Positions 33,312 to 44,690 are shown, counted from the first letter of the stretch. The stretch: 64,000 bases of DNA from Posidonia oceanica (GCA_037176725.1 JAZBRS010000023.1:25849001-25913000); one strand, 5' to 3'. Translations and numbers: made by a program. The notes: a model not told the origin generated them from the sequence alone.

Positions 33312-34644
33312 GCATCATGATCAAAATAGGAACAAATACGAAAAACATATAGCATGAAATAATACGTACCCAGGGGTTGTTCTCTGGTTTACTCTAATGC
33401 AATGAGATTACTACATATGCATGAGAAAATTAACAATAAAAATGATATTAAGAAGAACTCCCTTCACAAATGATGTAGATGGAAGAAATGGGGTGAGAGG
33501 AATATATTAGAGATGACTGGCGTGACAACAGAAGGTCAGCGTATTACAGTCTCTTTAGCACAAGGTGGCCCTCTTTCTCTCTCTCAAGACTCTCTTTCTC
33601 TAACTCAAAATGTATGGATTTGATCTCTAAACTGTCCCCAAAAGCCTCTAAAATTCGTCCCTCTGTCCCCTCCTCAAGGTTGAGGTGCTCAGGTATTTAT
33701 AGAGGTGTGGTAGGATCAAAGGAAGACAGGAAATCCAAGAATGGTAAGACAATTAAGCTGCAACAGCAAAATTCCAAATATGAAGTGTAAAATGCAGGAA
33801 ATGCTACGTTCTATGTTGAGCTCATACATCTCAGCATTTTACAACCTCTAGAAATGGAAAAATGTCATGCCACATTGATTGTTGGAATATTCGCCCCATT
33901 AATGGTGAATTAAGCGTAATGATGCCTGATTAAGGCCACACGTAATTTATGAGATCACCTTAAAAGGAAATAATATGAATTCAAAATTATTCCAAGGAAG
34001 GAAAGTGATTGTGCGTATACATACACGTTTTATATTAAACACATAGAATCTTGCATTCAACAAAAAGGAAATTGAAGTAGCCCTCTTGTATAGAACGCAT
34101 ATTTTCATGTGTTTTATATTAAATGTTGTATCTTATGCATTCAATGAAAAGTGCTCAAACTTTCCAAGATTGTACTATGTGATGTGAGGAATATTCCTAT
34201 AAAATTTTATCAAATTTGGAATTGAGTACTCTGCTGAAAGGTTCTTTACAGGGTATTGTAAAACACAGACTAGCTTGTGTTTTACATAAAATGCAACCCT
34301 GGCTACTTTTTACAGACCCAAAGGGGTTGAAACTTTATAGGATTGAAGTCTGGGATGTAAGGATGCTACCTGTAAAATTTCAAGAAGTTTGGAGATCATT
34401 TGAATGCTCTACTACAGCGATCTTTCCAAGGTATCTAGAGAGATAAAATGGATATTCCGTGAGATAGATTTGAAATGACAGAAATATCGCAATAGTCATG
34501 AAGGCTCAGAGAAAGGTTCGATAGTGCAATTCCAACGTGTTCTAGTGTCAAGGGAGGAATTGGAGTTAAGCGATCCTAACGGTTTTCCTAAAGGTAATCA
34601 AAACCGAAAGTCTTCCAGGAGATGCCAAAAACGGGATATCTACA
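33312..34644 (-). mobile_element. 3' LTR (part) of a second Ty3 element
   Basis: The right end GATATCTACA at 34635-34644 is followed by a minus-strand polypurine tract. A canonical minus-strand TATA box, CTATAAATACC, lies near 33694-33704. The organisation of 33370-33480 parallels the R/U5 of the neighbouring LTR. The lower end is cut where the adjoining LTR starts. Confidence 0.75.
33780..34300. repeat. dyad motif cluster J, core GTGTTTTATATTAAACAC-like
   Basis: Related words are at 34027-34040 (GTTTTATATTAAAC), near 34107-34126 and at 34275-34296 (TTGTGTTTTACATAAAATGC). They are AT-rich and less regular than the other clusters. Confidence 0.5.
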
Positions 34645-34660
34645 GATTGCCCCTCTTCGG
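34645..34660 (-). other. polypurine tract, minus strand
   Basis: On the minus strand CCGAAGAGGGGCAATC directly precedes the TGTAGATATC LTR start, which fixes the orientation of this LTR family. Confidence 0.7.
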
Positions 34661-37515
34661 AGTTGATTTTGGCACAAAATCGGCTCCAAGGTAAGATGAT
34701 AACCCATCCGGCATCACTCTAAAGTAAGCTTGTCCTCAGTTGGGACAAAAATGGAGAAAAGAAGATCTAAGGCTTGGGTATGAGACTTAATGCTACCACC
34801 AAGGAAGATTAGAAAGAGTTGGATATGGGATATAATCCGCCACCAGGAAAATAACTCGACCGGATATAAGACTAGTGTTGCCACTGAGGAGAAAATGCAA
34901 GGTCTGCCTTGTTGACTGTGCTCGAAGGCGATTAGTGATAATTGGCGAGGTTCGTTGATGGTATTCAAAGGACCAACAAAAGTAATAAGGAAGTGATTTC
35001 ACTGAGGACTTGCTTGGGATATCAATGGAAGATGATAGATCTGATCTTGGATTAAAGATAGTTAGGTTCAATAAAATGAGTGGGAGTGGTGGATGACAAT
35101 GAGATACTTCGACATTTTCTCACAATGAAATGATGCAACCTAAATGCATGGATGCATGTTGGCGAAATGCAAGTGGTGCAGTGGAAGTTTGAGATGCAAT
35201 GCATGGCCTTAGATAATAAGGTTCCTCCTTCATTGCCCATTTTAATTTATATACTGGGAAGGTTCTGGAATTTATCTCACTATCTAAAGCAGACTGACAC
35301 ATGAATGATGCAATTCATCATGGTCAAGTGCTTTTCCTCATAAGATGTTGCCAGCCTCTTCGGAAGAGGACCATCGTCCCGTGACACGAACTCAAATGAG
35401 CGAGAGATCAATGAATCCGACAAGTCGAGTGAAGGGAGTGATCTCTTCTCTTCTTAAGTCGTTTTATTACCTCTTGGTTAAGTAGGAGTATTGGTGCAAC
35501 TTCAGCATCCAAGCTTTATGACTACATGCTCTAGTTGCACGCACACCTAATCTTTTTGAAGGCATCTTCAAATACCTACATGGGTTACTAAACATATGGA
35601 AATGAAATTTAAGTGGAGGGCAACAAGTCCGACCTCAGCTTTGTTGTCTAAATAGTAGCATGCTTAACGAGGGGTTGTCTCTTTCTGAGACATCAGCTCG
35701 GCTCGTAAGCGAGTATCAAATGATCGTCTTAGTAGAGGGATCAAAATGCGATGCAGATCGTGAAAGTCCTAGAATTTTGCATCATTGGCCAAACTTATTA
35801 CCAGTTGCATAAGGTGATGTTGGTTGTGATTTTGTTTTGCCCATTTTTGTTTTCTTTTGGATTTGTTGCTTTTTCTATCTTTTTTTTGTTTTTTCCTTTT
35901 TCTATTTTTTTAGATTTTTGCCTTTTCTATTTTTTGGGATTTTGCTTTTTCCTTTTTTTTGGATTTTTTTGCTTTTTCTATTTTTTTTGGAATTTTTTCT
36001 TTTTCTATTTTTGGGATTTTTACTTTTTCTAATTTTTTTGGATTTTTTTTCTTTTTTTATTTTTTTTGGATTTTTTGCCTTTTCTATTTTTGTGATTTTA
36101 ACTTTTTCTATTCTTTTTGTTTTTTTATTATTTTTTTATTTTTTGAATTTTTGATATCTCTATTCTTTTGTTTTTCTATGGAAGAAATGAAGTTTTCCAC
36201 ACTACTTGGAAAAGAAAGACCTAATGGTGGGAGAACTTGACAATTAGATCTCTTGTGCACTTCCAAAGCTATAAGACGCTTCAGACTTGCATTAGTACTT
36301 AACTGCCACTAGTCTTAGGTTCCTGTCCCTTGCCTCTAGGTGTGTAGTGCAGGGCGTGGAAATGGGGTAGTGTCCTATCTTGAGACTTTGGTTATAGATT
36401 TGGAGTTTTTATCCCTCTAGTCCAAGATTGAATCCTATGGTGCACTTTAATCCTTGATTTTTTTAGTTTTTAACTCATGAATTGCTCCTTTGCTGCCTTC
36501 TTTTCCCTTTCTCTCGGGTCATTTTAGCAGGTGCCTACTTATCACGACTCGCTGAGGTTTATGCTATAATTGCACACCTACCGAGTGTTAGTGGTCTCAC
36601 CCCTGTTTAAGTGTCCGATCATTAGATATTTATTATAGATAGACCATGACACTCTTTTATTTTGGTGTACTCTCCTCTTTTCTACACTTTTAAGCTCGAT
36701 TTTGGACACCTACCAAATCATAGCTTGATAAGATTTACACTAGGATAATGTCACCGACTCAAAGGAAGTGTGAGGACTTGTTATTCATGGACTGAGGGAC
36801 TCTTAAAGATTTGCCCCCGTCTTAGTGTTGGATCATTACTACTCCCTTCCCACAAGGTATTCGTGGGATGAGGCTAAGGACATGATTCCTAGGTCTTGGA
36901 AAATAGCAAGTCCACAAGTTTGGACAGTCATATGGGCTTGATGTGCAAGTCAAGGGTAGCACCTTTTAAGGCACAATGCATTCCAGGGATATTCAAGCTT
37001 AGTACCATCCTATCTGGCTAAACGATAAGCATCGCTTAGATATACCTCAATCACCAAGTATGGTCTCTCCCAGTTCAATCTCAATTTTCCATGCTTGTGT
37101 GGTAAAATCTCCTTTTCATTAAGCTTACATTTTTTTTTATATGGAGGAAGAGGATGATTTATTTACATATTTTCAAGAGATGCCCCTATTATGGAATTTT
37201 ACTCGAGACAAACGACATGTTCTGCCCCTAGTCTAGTCTCCATCAGTAGAGACTCAACCCTCTTGGTTTGATATGGCGGTTTCATCTTGTCAATAATTGA
37301 TTAGCTTGCATGCCCCTAGTCCTGCATACTCAAAAGATTAAGTCAAACTCCTCATTAAGGAAATCATGCTAGTAATTGGTAGCTCCAGTGTTAGTATATG
37401 ACGCAAGAATTGTGACTAGTGAAAGTCATTAGCTACTTTCACTAGCATAATTGCTACTTCTCACCTCAAGTTTATTGAAAACATAAAACAAATTAAGGGA
37501 AAGTAAAACAGAGTT
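34661..37515 (-). mobile_element. internal region of the second minus-strand Ty3 element, decayed
   Basis: It lies between the polypurine tract and the copia insertion at 37521. I find no readable Gag or Pol. A T-rich tract (A-rich on the minus strand) at 35850-36160 gives Phe-rich spurious frames and matches the A-rich linker that follows pol in Ogre/Tat elements. The 34680-35060 part has loose repeats with GGATATGGGATATAATCCGCC-like words. The remainder (36170-37515) holds nothing I recognise. Confidence 0.45.
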
Positions 37516-37520
37516 GGAAG

Positions 37521-38830
37521 TGTTAGGATTCTAAGCTTCTCTAGAGGGGGAGTGAATAGTGATTTAAAGGATAAGTGTGGATTTTAAATTCTCTTTAACT
37601 ATTTTAAGCAAATTAGCAAGTAAATGAAATATGGAGATATGAATTTGAATGTTTAAACTAAAACATGTATAGAAGGGGATGAGAGGCAATGAAAATATAC
37701 ACAAGTAATTTTATAGTGGTTCAACCTCCCCGGCCTAGTCCACTTCCTGAGAAATCCCCTCGAGAGTTACCTTAACTTTGATCTTGTTCCGGGCTAAGAT
37801 CTTGCCGTACACCTTGACGAGACCACGCCAAGCTCCCGCAAAAACCGCGATAACCCATCTCGCTCCCGGAGAAGAACTCACACAAGAAAACTGAAGATTA
37901 CAACTTTGTTGACTCTTTTCTATATCTCCCAAAACTCTTTTGGCAAGGTGGAAAGGATGGGAATGTATCTCTCTTGCTTTGGGAATCTTTCTAACAAAAT
38001 AGGAGTGGAATGCTTGGAAAATAATATGGCTTGAAGCTTTATATGAAGTGTGTTATCTATGTGATGAATGGGGGTCCTATTTATAAGAAAATATGGGTAA
38101 AAGTTTGACTCTAATAGTTCAATATCAAGTAGTGATAACATTAAGAATTAAAAACTCTTGTAAAACCTCTCATTTCCATTTCAACTTGAGCAATATGATA
38201 TAACAAGATATTAACATCATTATGACAGAAAATTACATTAATTCAATCATGATAATAAGATAAAATACTATAACCCTTCGTAAGATGAGATATGTTAATT
38301 TAAACACAATCACATAAGATTAAATTCTGTATATAATGATTCAAAAATTTTATCAAAAGCATAAAATATCAATAAACAGTAAGATCATAAGCCATGAATA
38401 TTATTTCAAAAAAAATTTTGGTTAAGAAATCAAAAATTCAAACTTTCAGTTATTTCGGCAAACCAGATAAAAACAGTAGACCGAATTAGGAATTTTCGGA
38501 ACACCGAAAAAATCTATCAGAATTTTTGTTTCATAAAAGAATCGTAGACCGAAGCAAAATGATCTTCCGAAATAAGGATTTTCGGAATTCTGGACAAAAA
38601 TGAACTTCCGAAATAGGGATTTTCGGAAATCCGATCCTAAAACGGTAAATTGAACCAGTTCAAATTTTTTTTTTTTAATGAGATAAAAATTTTAGGGAAT
38701 AATACCTATTGTTTGTAATATAAATTCATGATAAATTAAGTGAAATTCCATCCAAATAATTTCATTAATCAATAAATTAAAAACATCATTTTTAATGGGA
38801 TTTTCAAATATTTGTCAATGATTGATAGTC
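37521..38830 (-). mobile_element. 3' LTR of the copia element, with divergent U3
   Basis: 37521-38115 aligns with 40323-40916 at clearly above 90% by eye. The TATA box on the minus strand (TTATAAATAGG) is at 38076-38086. From 38116 up no similarity to the 5' LTR is visible. The upper limit is uncertain because its expected CA end was not located. Confidence 0.7.
38455..38655. repeat. dyad motif cluster E, TTCGG/CCGAA
   Basis: Several interleaved TTCGG, CCGAA and TTCCGAAATAGGGATTTTCGGAA-type motifs (quoted in parts: TTCCGAAATAGG and GATTTTCGGAA) occur near 38455, 38495-38508, 38567-38587 and 38606-38630, with AGACCGAA near 38478 and 38548. Confidence 0.8.
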
Positions 38831-39081
38831 CCATGTTCCTTCTCCTTCTTAGAGAAATTAAGTACCAAGCAGAGATTTTGGTACCCACTTAATTTTGGGT
38901 CTAAATGGATTAGTCTTATTATTTCTCATTTTAGGGATCCATTTATTTCTGTTTTCCTTCTTTATGACAAATTCATAACTTTCATTATTTTTTAGTCTAA
39001 TAAAACCATTTTCATATGGAATAGTATTTTTAGGTACACTTCTATATTTCCTTCCATTAAGAGTTTTCTTTCTAACATCAA

Positions 39082-39498
39082 TTAGTAAATTCTCACTTTT
39101 GATTTTAAAGATGTAATGTTGCTTTCCAACAAATCAAATCTACCTTTCATAATTTTCAACTCATTTTTCAAAATATCATTTTCTATTTCAAATGATTTAT
39201 TCTTATATCTCAATTTTTCTTTTTCATTTGAAATCAACTCATTTTCATGAGATATATCCATAAAACTCTTATTTATACTTTTGTTTTTGCCAATCAAAGA
39301 CTTATGTTTCAAATATAGTTCATTGAAGGCATCAAGTAATTCATCAATTGAGAAATCTTCAATATTGTCCAAAGATGTTACCTCACTAGACATAGCCATA
39401 AAACATGAGTAAACCACTTCACCATCTACATCGGAGATATCGCTATCATCCCATGTAGCTTGAAGAGCCTTCTTTTTCTTGGTTTTTCTCTTGTCCAT
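39082..39498 (-). pseudogene. gag: copia Gag C-terminal part, coiled-coil region
   Basis: A 138-codon minus frame starts MDKRKTKKKKALQATWDDSD and continues with a long Lys/Glu/Asn-rich helical stretch (NELYLKHKSLIGKNKS and onward). In related copia Gag-Pol proteins a Lys-rich stretch with ATWDDSD follows the Gag core. It overlaps the end of the previous frame by about 50 bases in another frame, so one frameshift separates it from the core. The KWVPKS remnant at about 38860-38930 lies further along. Confidence 0.7.
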
Positions 39499-40072
39499 CT
39501 TTTGAATCCTTTCTTTCTTTAATTAAGAATGACTTGAACTTGTTAGTAATAAAAGCAAAATCTTCCTCATCCGAATCATCCGATTCGATTGAGGCATTAA
39601 ATGCAATACTCTTCTTTTCTGGAACTTTTTCTATTTCCTTCTCAATTATTTGTATTTCATAGGAAGTGAGATTTCTTATAAGTTTTTCAAGTGAATAATT
39701 TGAAAGGTCTTTCGCCTCTTCAATGGCAATAGTCTTTCTCTCCCAATCTGGAGTTAAAGACCGGAGAATTTTTCTAACTAGATCACTTTGAGAAAAACTT
39801 TTACCAAGTGATTGCAAATTATTTATAATATCAGAAAATCTAGTAAATATGTTTTCAATGGATTCATTAAGTTGCATTTTAAACATTTCATACTTATGCA
39901 CAAGCATATTAATTTTTGTTTCTTTTACTTGGTTTGTTCCTTCATGAGTTACTTCTAAAATATGCCATGCATCATGAGAAGTACTACAATTAGAAATTCG
40001 ATTGAATTCATCTTGACTAATAGCACAAAATAAAGTGTTCAATCCCTTAGCATCTAAAGTAGCTAATTTCAT
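39446..40072 (-). pseudogene. gag: copia Gag core (UBN2/DUF4219 type)
   Basis: A 208-codon minus frame with the hallmarks of plant copia Gag: NRISNCSTSHDAWHILEVTHEG, then KINMLVHKYEMFKMQ, FTRFSDIINNLQSLGK, and KILRSLTPDWERK. It is preceded by the primer site at 40322-40305. The frame starts inside the domain; the usual N-terminus is missing or lies in another frame. It would form the particle shell. The rest of the polyprotein is deleted, so the copy is non-autonomous. Confidence 0.85.
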
Positions 40073-40303
40073 TTCATTTTCATTCTATTTCTTATAATTC
40101 TTCTTACTCAGAGTATAACCATTTATAACAATGTTCCATAAATTAAAATCAATAGATTTGAGGTAAATTTGCATTCTACACTTCCAATAATTATAATTTG
40201 TATCATCAAAGAAAGGAGGTCTATATGCTTTGTCCCTCTACAATGTTATTATTAAATGAAACCATTCAAACTAGAAGATGTTTAAATCTTATATTTTAGA
40301 AAA

Positions 40304-40322
40304 ACCAAGCTTTGATATCAAT
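40304..40322 (-). promoter_or_regulatory. copia primer-binding site
   Basis: Minus strand ATTGATATCAAAGCTTGG directly follows the LTR end CCTAACA. It matches the TGGTATCAGAGC primer site, complementary to the 3' end of initiator Met tRNA, with small changes. Confidence 0.8.
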
Positions 40323-41395
40323 TGTTAGGATTCTAGGCTTCACTAAAGGGGGGTAAATAGTGATTTAAAGGATAAGTGTGGATTTTAAATTCTCTTTAAC
40401 TATTTTAAGTAAATTAACAAGTAAATGAAATATGGAGATATGAATTTGAATGTTTAAACTAAAACATGCATTGAAGGGAATGAGAGGCAATAAAAATATA
40501 CACAAGTAATTTTATAGTGGTTCAACTTCCCCAGCCTAGTCCACTCCCTAGGAAATCCCCTTGAGAGTTACCTTAACTTTGATCTTATTCCGGGCCAAGA
40601 TCTTGCCGTACACCTTGACAAGACCACGCCAAGCTCCCGCAAAAATCACAATAACCCTTCTCGCTCCCGGAGAAGAACTCACACAAGAAAACTGAAGATT
40701 ACAACTCTGTTGACTCTTTTCTATATCTCCCAAAACTCTTTTGGCAAGGTAGAAAGGATGGAAATATATTTCTCTTATTTTGAGAATCTTTCTAACAAAA
40801 TAGGAGTGGAATGCTTAGAAAATAATGTGGCTTGAAGCTTTATATGAAGTGTGTTATCTATGTGATGAATGGGGGTCCTATTTATAAGAAAATATGGGTA
40901 AAAGTTTGACTCTAATGGCTCTTTCAACGTTCACAAATGGCTAGTAAAACGGTAGATCGAAACTTTTCGGTATGCCGTTTTAGCTCAGATTGTTATAGCA
41001 AATACGATCAATTCGGTAGACCGTCAAATTTCAGTATGCCGAAAATCTTTGATTCGGTAGACTGTAAAATTTCGGTATACCGTTTTGCATGAAAACTCTG
41101 CATACACAATTTCCATGATTTACAAGTTTTTTGTAAATTTTCTCGAACCACTTGCTTCTAACCTAAGTGCTTCTAACTTAAGATACTCTAGGGTTAATTA
41201 GGTCACTCTTTCATTATTTTTAGGGATTTTACAACTCAAATATAATACAAAAGTTACATATTTATAGTTGAACACAAGTCTTCATGTCTTCATTGAAGCT
41301 CCATGAGCCATTTCGGCTTCTTAACGTAATAAGAAGGGTTAGAACACAAATTATTTTGTTATCATCAAAACCTAGATGAGCCAATTTTACCAACA
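40323..41395 (-). mobile_element. 5' LTR of the copia element, 1073 bp
   Basis: It runs from CCAACA at 41390-41395 (minus-strand TGTTGG start) to TGTTAG at 40323. The minus TATA box TTATAAATAGG is at 40877-40887. Its U3 (40917-41395) carries dyad cluster F. Confidence 0.87.
40925..41090. repeat. dyad motif cluster F, core TTCGGTATACCG
   Basis: Motifs include ACGGTAGATCG near 40949, TTCGGTATGCCG near 40966, TTCGGTAGACCG near 41012, TTCGGTAGACTG near 41053 and the perfect palindrome CGGTATACCG at 41073-41082. The same core as clusters C, D and H occurs here in a copia, not a Ty3, LTR. Confidence 0.88.
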
Positions 41396-41400
41396 GGAAG

Positions 41401-41829
41401 GAATTTATTTGCAGTGACAAAGGGAATGTCCTTAGTATAGCCTCCATCAGTATAGACTTCTGTCCTCTATGGTTGACTAGTGGTGAATTCAACTTAGAGG
41501 ATCTAGCTTCCTAACCCGTGTCAAATGCATAGTCCGTACATCGTCCTGAAAGAGGAGGGTAACCAGATGGATGTATATGGTGTTTTGCCCATTGTATCAC
41601 AAGCTACATCAATAAGAGTACTCTTCTGAACTTACGAACATGATTGACCCTATTAGGGTCACTATCCCAGAAATGTCTACTTAATAATAGAATAGCTGCT
41701 ACATTAATGCATGGAATCCTTTTTCTTGGCATGTGCTTGCCTCCTCGCCTACGTATTCATCACCCCTATCCTCTTCCTCCTCTCCCTCAGCCGTTAGACT
41801 AACGGCTGAAGTTGCTTGCCTGTCCACAC
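41401..41829. other. intergenic, no recognised feature
   Basis: This lies between the copia insertion and the P450 upstream repeats. No coding or structured element is recognised. Confidence 0.5.
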
Positions 41830-41832
41830 GAA

Positions 41833-42022
41833 ATTCCTCCCGATATGTGTATTGTCATTGTTAACACAAGACCACGTAAATTCTAACGGCTCATGTTAAT
41901 TTCCTCCCGATATGTGTATTGTCATTGTTAGAAGGCAAACACGACCACGTAAATTCTAACGGCTGATGTTAATTGCCTACCCACACGAAATTCCTCCCGA
42001 CATTTGTATTGCCATTGTTATA
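41833..42022 (+). repeat. three direct repeats upstream of the P450
   Basis: TTCCTCCCGATATGTGTATT (last copy TTCCTCCCGACATTTGTATT) starts at about 41834, 41901 and 41991, each followed by GTCATTGTTA-like sequence and GACCACGTAAATTC or GACCACGTCTATC. They end next to the likely TATA box. Confidence 0.85.
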
Positions 42023-42024
42023 AA
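42017..42024 (+). promoter_or_regulatory. likely TATA box of the P450
   Basis: TTATAAAG lies about 50 bases upstream of the ATG at 42069, just after the third upstream repeat. Position and sequence fit; no transcript data. Confidence 0.5.
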
Positions 42025-42068
42025 GCAAGCACAAGACCACGTCTATCACACATGCAATAGAGCTAGCA

Positions 42069-44195
42069 ATGGAGTTGGAACTCCAATCATGGGCAGCAAT
42101 CTTTCTCCTCGCCGTCCTCTCCTTCTTCATATTTCTGAAAAAGAAGAAAAAGAACTCTACCAAATTGCCACCAGGGCCATGGAAGTTGCCCATCATAGGC
42201 AGCGTCCACCACCTCCCCGGCGACATCCTACACCGCCGTCTCCGCGACCTGTCGCTGAAACACGGCCCTCTCATGCACCTGCAGCTCGGGGAGATCTCGA
42301 CCGTCATGGTCTCCTCCTCCAACACGGCCCTCTCATGCACCTGCAGCTCGGGGAGATCTCGACCGTCATGGTCTCCTCCTCCAACACGACCTACGGCAAC
42401 ATCGACATCCTCTTCTCCCCATACGGCGACTACTGGAGGCAGCTGAGGAGGATCAGCGTCCTCGAGCTGCTCAGCGCGAGGCGCGTGGAGTCCTTCCGGA
42501 GGATCCGGGGGGAGGAGGTGGCCGACATGATCAGGACCATCCACGAACAGTCTATACCTGGAGGTACTCAAGTCGACCTTACGGAGCTGTTCTTTTCGCT
42601 GGCCAACAACATCATATCGCGTGCAGCCTTCGGGGAGAAGTGCAAGCACAAGGACAGGCTGTCGGTGAGCTTGCAAGAAGGGTTGAAATTGATTCTTGGA
42701 TTCCATTACACGGACCTGTTCCCTTCTCTGCAGTTCACTGCCAAGTTCACTGGGTACAAGAGGAAGGTGGAGAGGTTGCACCGAAGGATTGATGGTATAC
42801 TTGATGAGATCATAGAGGAACGTAGGAAGAAGAGGGGAGATAGGGAGGGGGAGGAGGTGGAAGAGGAGGATTTGCTTGATGTTCTTCTCAGGCTCCGGGA
42901 ACGAGGTGGTGATGAATTCTCTCTCACCACCGACAGCATGAAGGCTGTTATTCAGGTGAGTATCATGACACAATTAAGGAAACACGATGGGAATAGAAAT
43001 ATCCTAATTAAGGAGTGGTTAAATATTATATAACTGGTCTGTTTTCTTTGTCTCGGTCTAATGATGGTAGTCGATCGACTGATCAGCTACTGATCTATCA
43101 AACTGAACCTAGAGGATGATCATGCTTCCCCTGCCTCTTTCTCTTGGCACATCTTTGCTACTCATTTCTTGGGCTTGCTTCCGCCATAGTTTTGTCTCTC
43201 CTACCAACTCCATGAGTTCATGACACTCTGAAATGAAAGCACACATCAACATTTATAAATGGTTGGATTAAATCCAGTTTCCTTGGACCTTTATGAAAAA
43301 ATGATTGACTTAAACACAACCATGCACTTGGTAATTAAGCATTAAAGAGTTGAGGGTGGGAGAGGATCTAGATCTACATGATTTTACTAAACGATCAAGG
43401 CCTCAACTCCTCCTGTATGTGTGTGTTTTTGTTGATTATATGCTCCTACATTGCGAAATTATAAAAGTGTCTTGAGCTTATATGGATTGGATTTCTTTGC
43501 TCAGTGCTAATTAGTTTTGATTTGAACGACTAAACTTTATATACATAAACTCTAGTTATGGATTAACTGGTTTCCACTTACAGGACATGTTTGCAGGGGG
43601 CACTGACACATCAGCCATTACATTGGAATGGGCCATGTCAGAGCTAATGAGAAATCCTAGAGCCATGGAGAAAGCACAATCCGAGGTGAGGAAAATCTGC
43701 GCATCCAAAACAAAGGTTGACGAGACCTCCATTGCCGAAATGAACTACCTAAAACTAGTCATCAACGAAAACTTCAGGCTACATCCACCAGTTGCGTTAG
43801 TAAGCAGGGAGAGTTGCATAATAGGTGGATATGAGATACCCACGAAGACCAGAGTCCTTGTGAACATATGGGCAATAGGAAGAGACCCAAAGCATTGGGA
43901 GAATCCTGAACGTTTCGAGCCAGAGAGATTCCACGATGGTTTACACAATTACAAGGGGACGAGTTTTGAGTTTCTTCCCTTTGGAGGGGGGAGAAGGGTT
44001 TGCCCTGGCATGACGTTCGCTGTGGCTACTGTGGAGCTTGCGCTTGTTGAGCTTCTGCGACATTTCAATTGGGAGATGCCAAACAGAGTTTCTCCCGAAG
44101 AGCTTGATATGGATGAGTCCCCGGGGGGGGCCACGGTGGGTAGGAAATCACACCTTTGCTTGGTACCTGTTCTTGCAAAACCTCAACTTTCTTAA
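42069..44195 (+). pseudogene. CYP71-clan (CYP71D-like) cytochrome P450, disrupted in exon 1
   Basis: An ER-anchored haem mono-oxygenase, probably of specialised metabolism (terpenoid-type substrates are typical of CYP71D; the substrate here is unknown). Exon 1 is 42069-42955, the intron 42956-43583 (GT-AG, phase 0), exon 2 43584-44195. Seen: N-terminal membrane anchor (residues ~8-24), Lys run and PPGPW hinge (~34), C-helix WRQLRR, I-helix AGGTDTS, K-helix ENFR, PERF and haem loop FGGGRRVCPG. All catalytic signatures in exon 2 are intact. A 62-bp tandem duplication at 42259-42382 shifts the frame; with one copy discounted the frame is continuous, but about 25-28 codons expected after the VSSS segment are missing. 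The implied length, about 478 residues, is short of the usual ~500. Probably a pseudogene; an assembly error at the duplication is possible. Confidence 0.85.
42259..42382 (+). repeat. 62-bp tandem duplication in P450 exon 1
   Basis: The segment starting AACACGGCCCTCTCATGCAC at 42259 repeats identically from 42321. The word AACACG recurs a third time at 42383-42388, where it joins ACCTACGGCAAC. 62 is not a multiple of 3, so the frame shifts. Confidence 0.95.
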
Positions 44196-44199
44196 ACAC

Positions 44200-44690
44200 T
44201 GTTAGTTATACTCATGTATTTAGTGTTTACACGTGTCAGTTGGTTATTGGACTGTAATATAAATCAGTTGATTCTATTGTAACAACTCTGTACTGGTCTT
44301 TATATATTAATACAAACAGCGTAGTTTTGTGATTGAGTTGATTTCTTTCACTTGTTTTCCCTCGTTCAAACATGGTATCAAAGCGGACGATCCACAGGTA
44401 GGGATTGCTTCCGTGTTCTTCCCAATTTTTGGTAGTTTTTCCTCTTTTCTTCATGTTTTCTGTTGAATCCAAGGCGTCAACATCAGCTCTACTAGATGGT
44501 GGAAATTAAGCAGGTGCTGGCACAAGTATCATTGCTGGTGCTTCTTTTGTTAGTGCTCTAGTTGTCGATGATGTTCATGAAGTACTGGATATGGGATGGC
44601 GATGAGCAATGTTCCTTCTGTTGCCATTCGCAACAACATCACAACAAAGCTTACTGTGAAGTATTATCTCCTTTGGAAATCACAGGTCTC
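44200..44690 (+). mobile_element. small Ty1/copia fragment: LTR, primer site, gag start
   Basis: CGTTCAAACA is directly followed by TGGTATCAAAGCGGACGATCC (44373 on; primer site of initiator Met type). A TGTTAG at 44200 could be the LTR start, giving a 173-bp LTR that begins five bases after the P450 stop codon. Downstream, 44600-44690 reads as a Gag start with TTKLTVKYYLLWKSQ, after which similarity ends. Confidence 0.6.

Larger units (their letters stand above)
37521..41395 (-). mobile_element. non-autonomous Ty1/copia element, duplication GGAAG
   Basis: GGAAG flanks it at 37516-37520 and 41396-41400. The outer ends are TGTTAG and CCAACA. On the minus strand the order is 5' LTR (41395-40323), primer site, a Gag reading frame, a short remnant containing KWVPKS, and the 3' LTR. 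Integrase, reverse transcriptase and RNase H are absent. The two LTRs share R/U5 but not U3. Confidence 0.88.

Noticed and set aside
35751..36240. Phe-rich frames looking like a membrane protein
   Set aside because: They are translations of a T-rich low-complexity tract, A-rich on the coding strand of the surrounding element.
41969..42973. 334-codon minus frame opposite P450 exon 1
   Set aside because: It is the antisense shadow of a GC-rich coding exon with clear P450 motifs on the plus strand.
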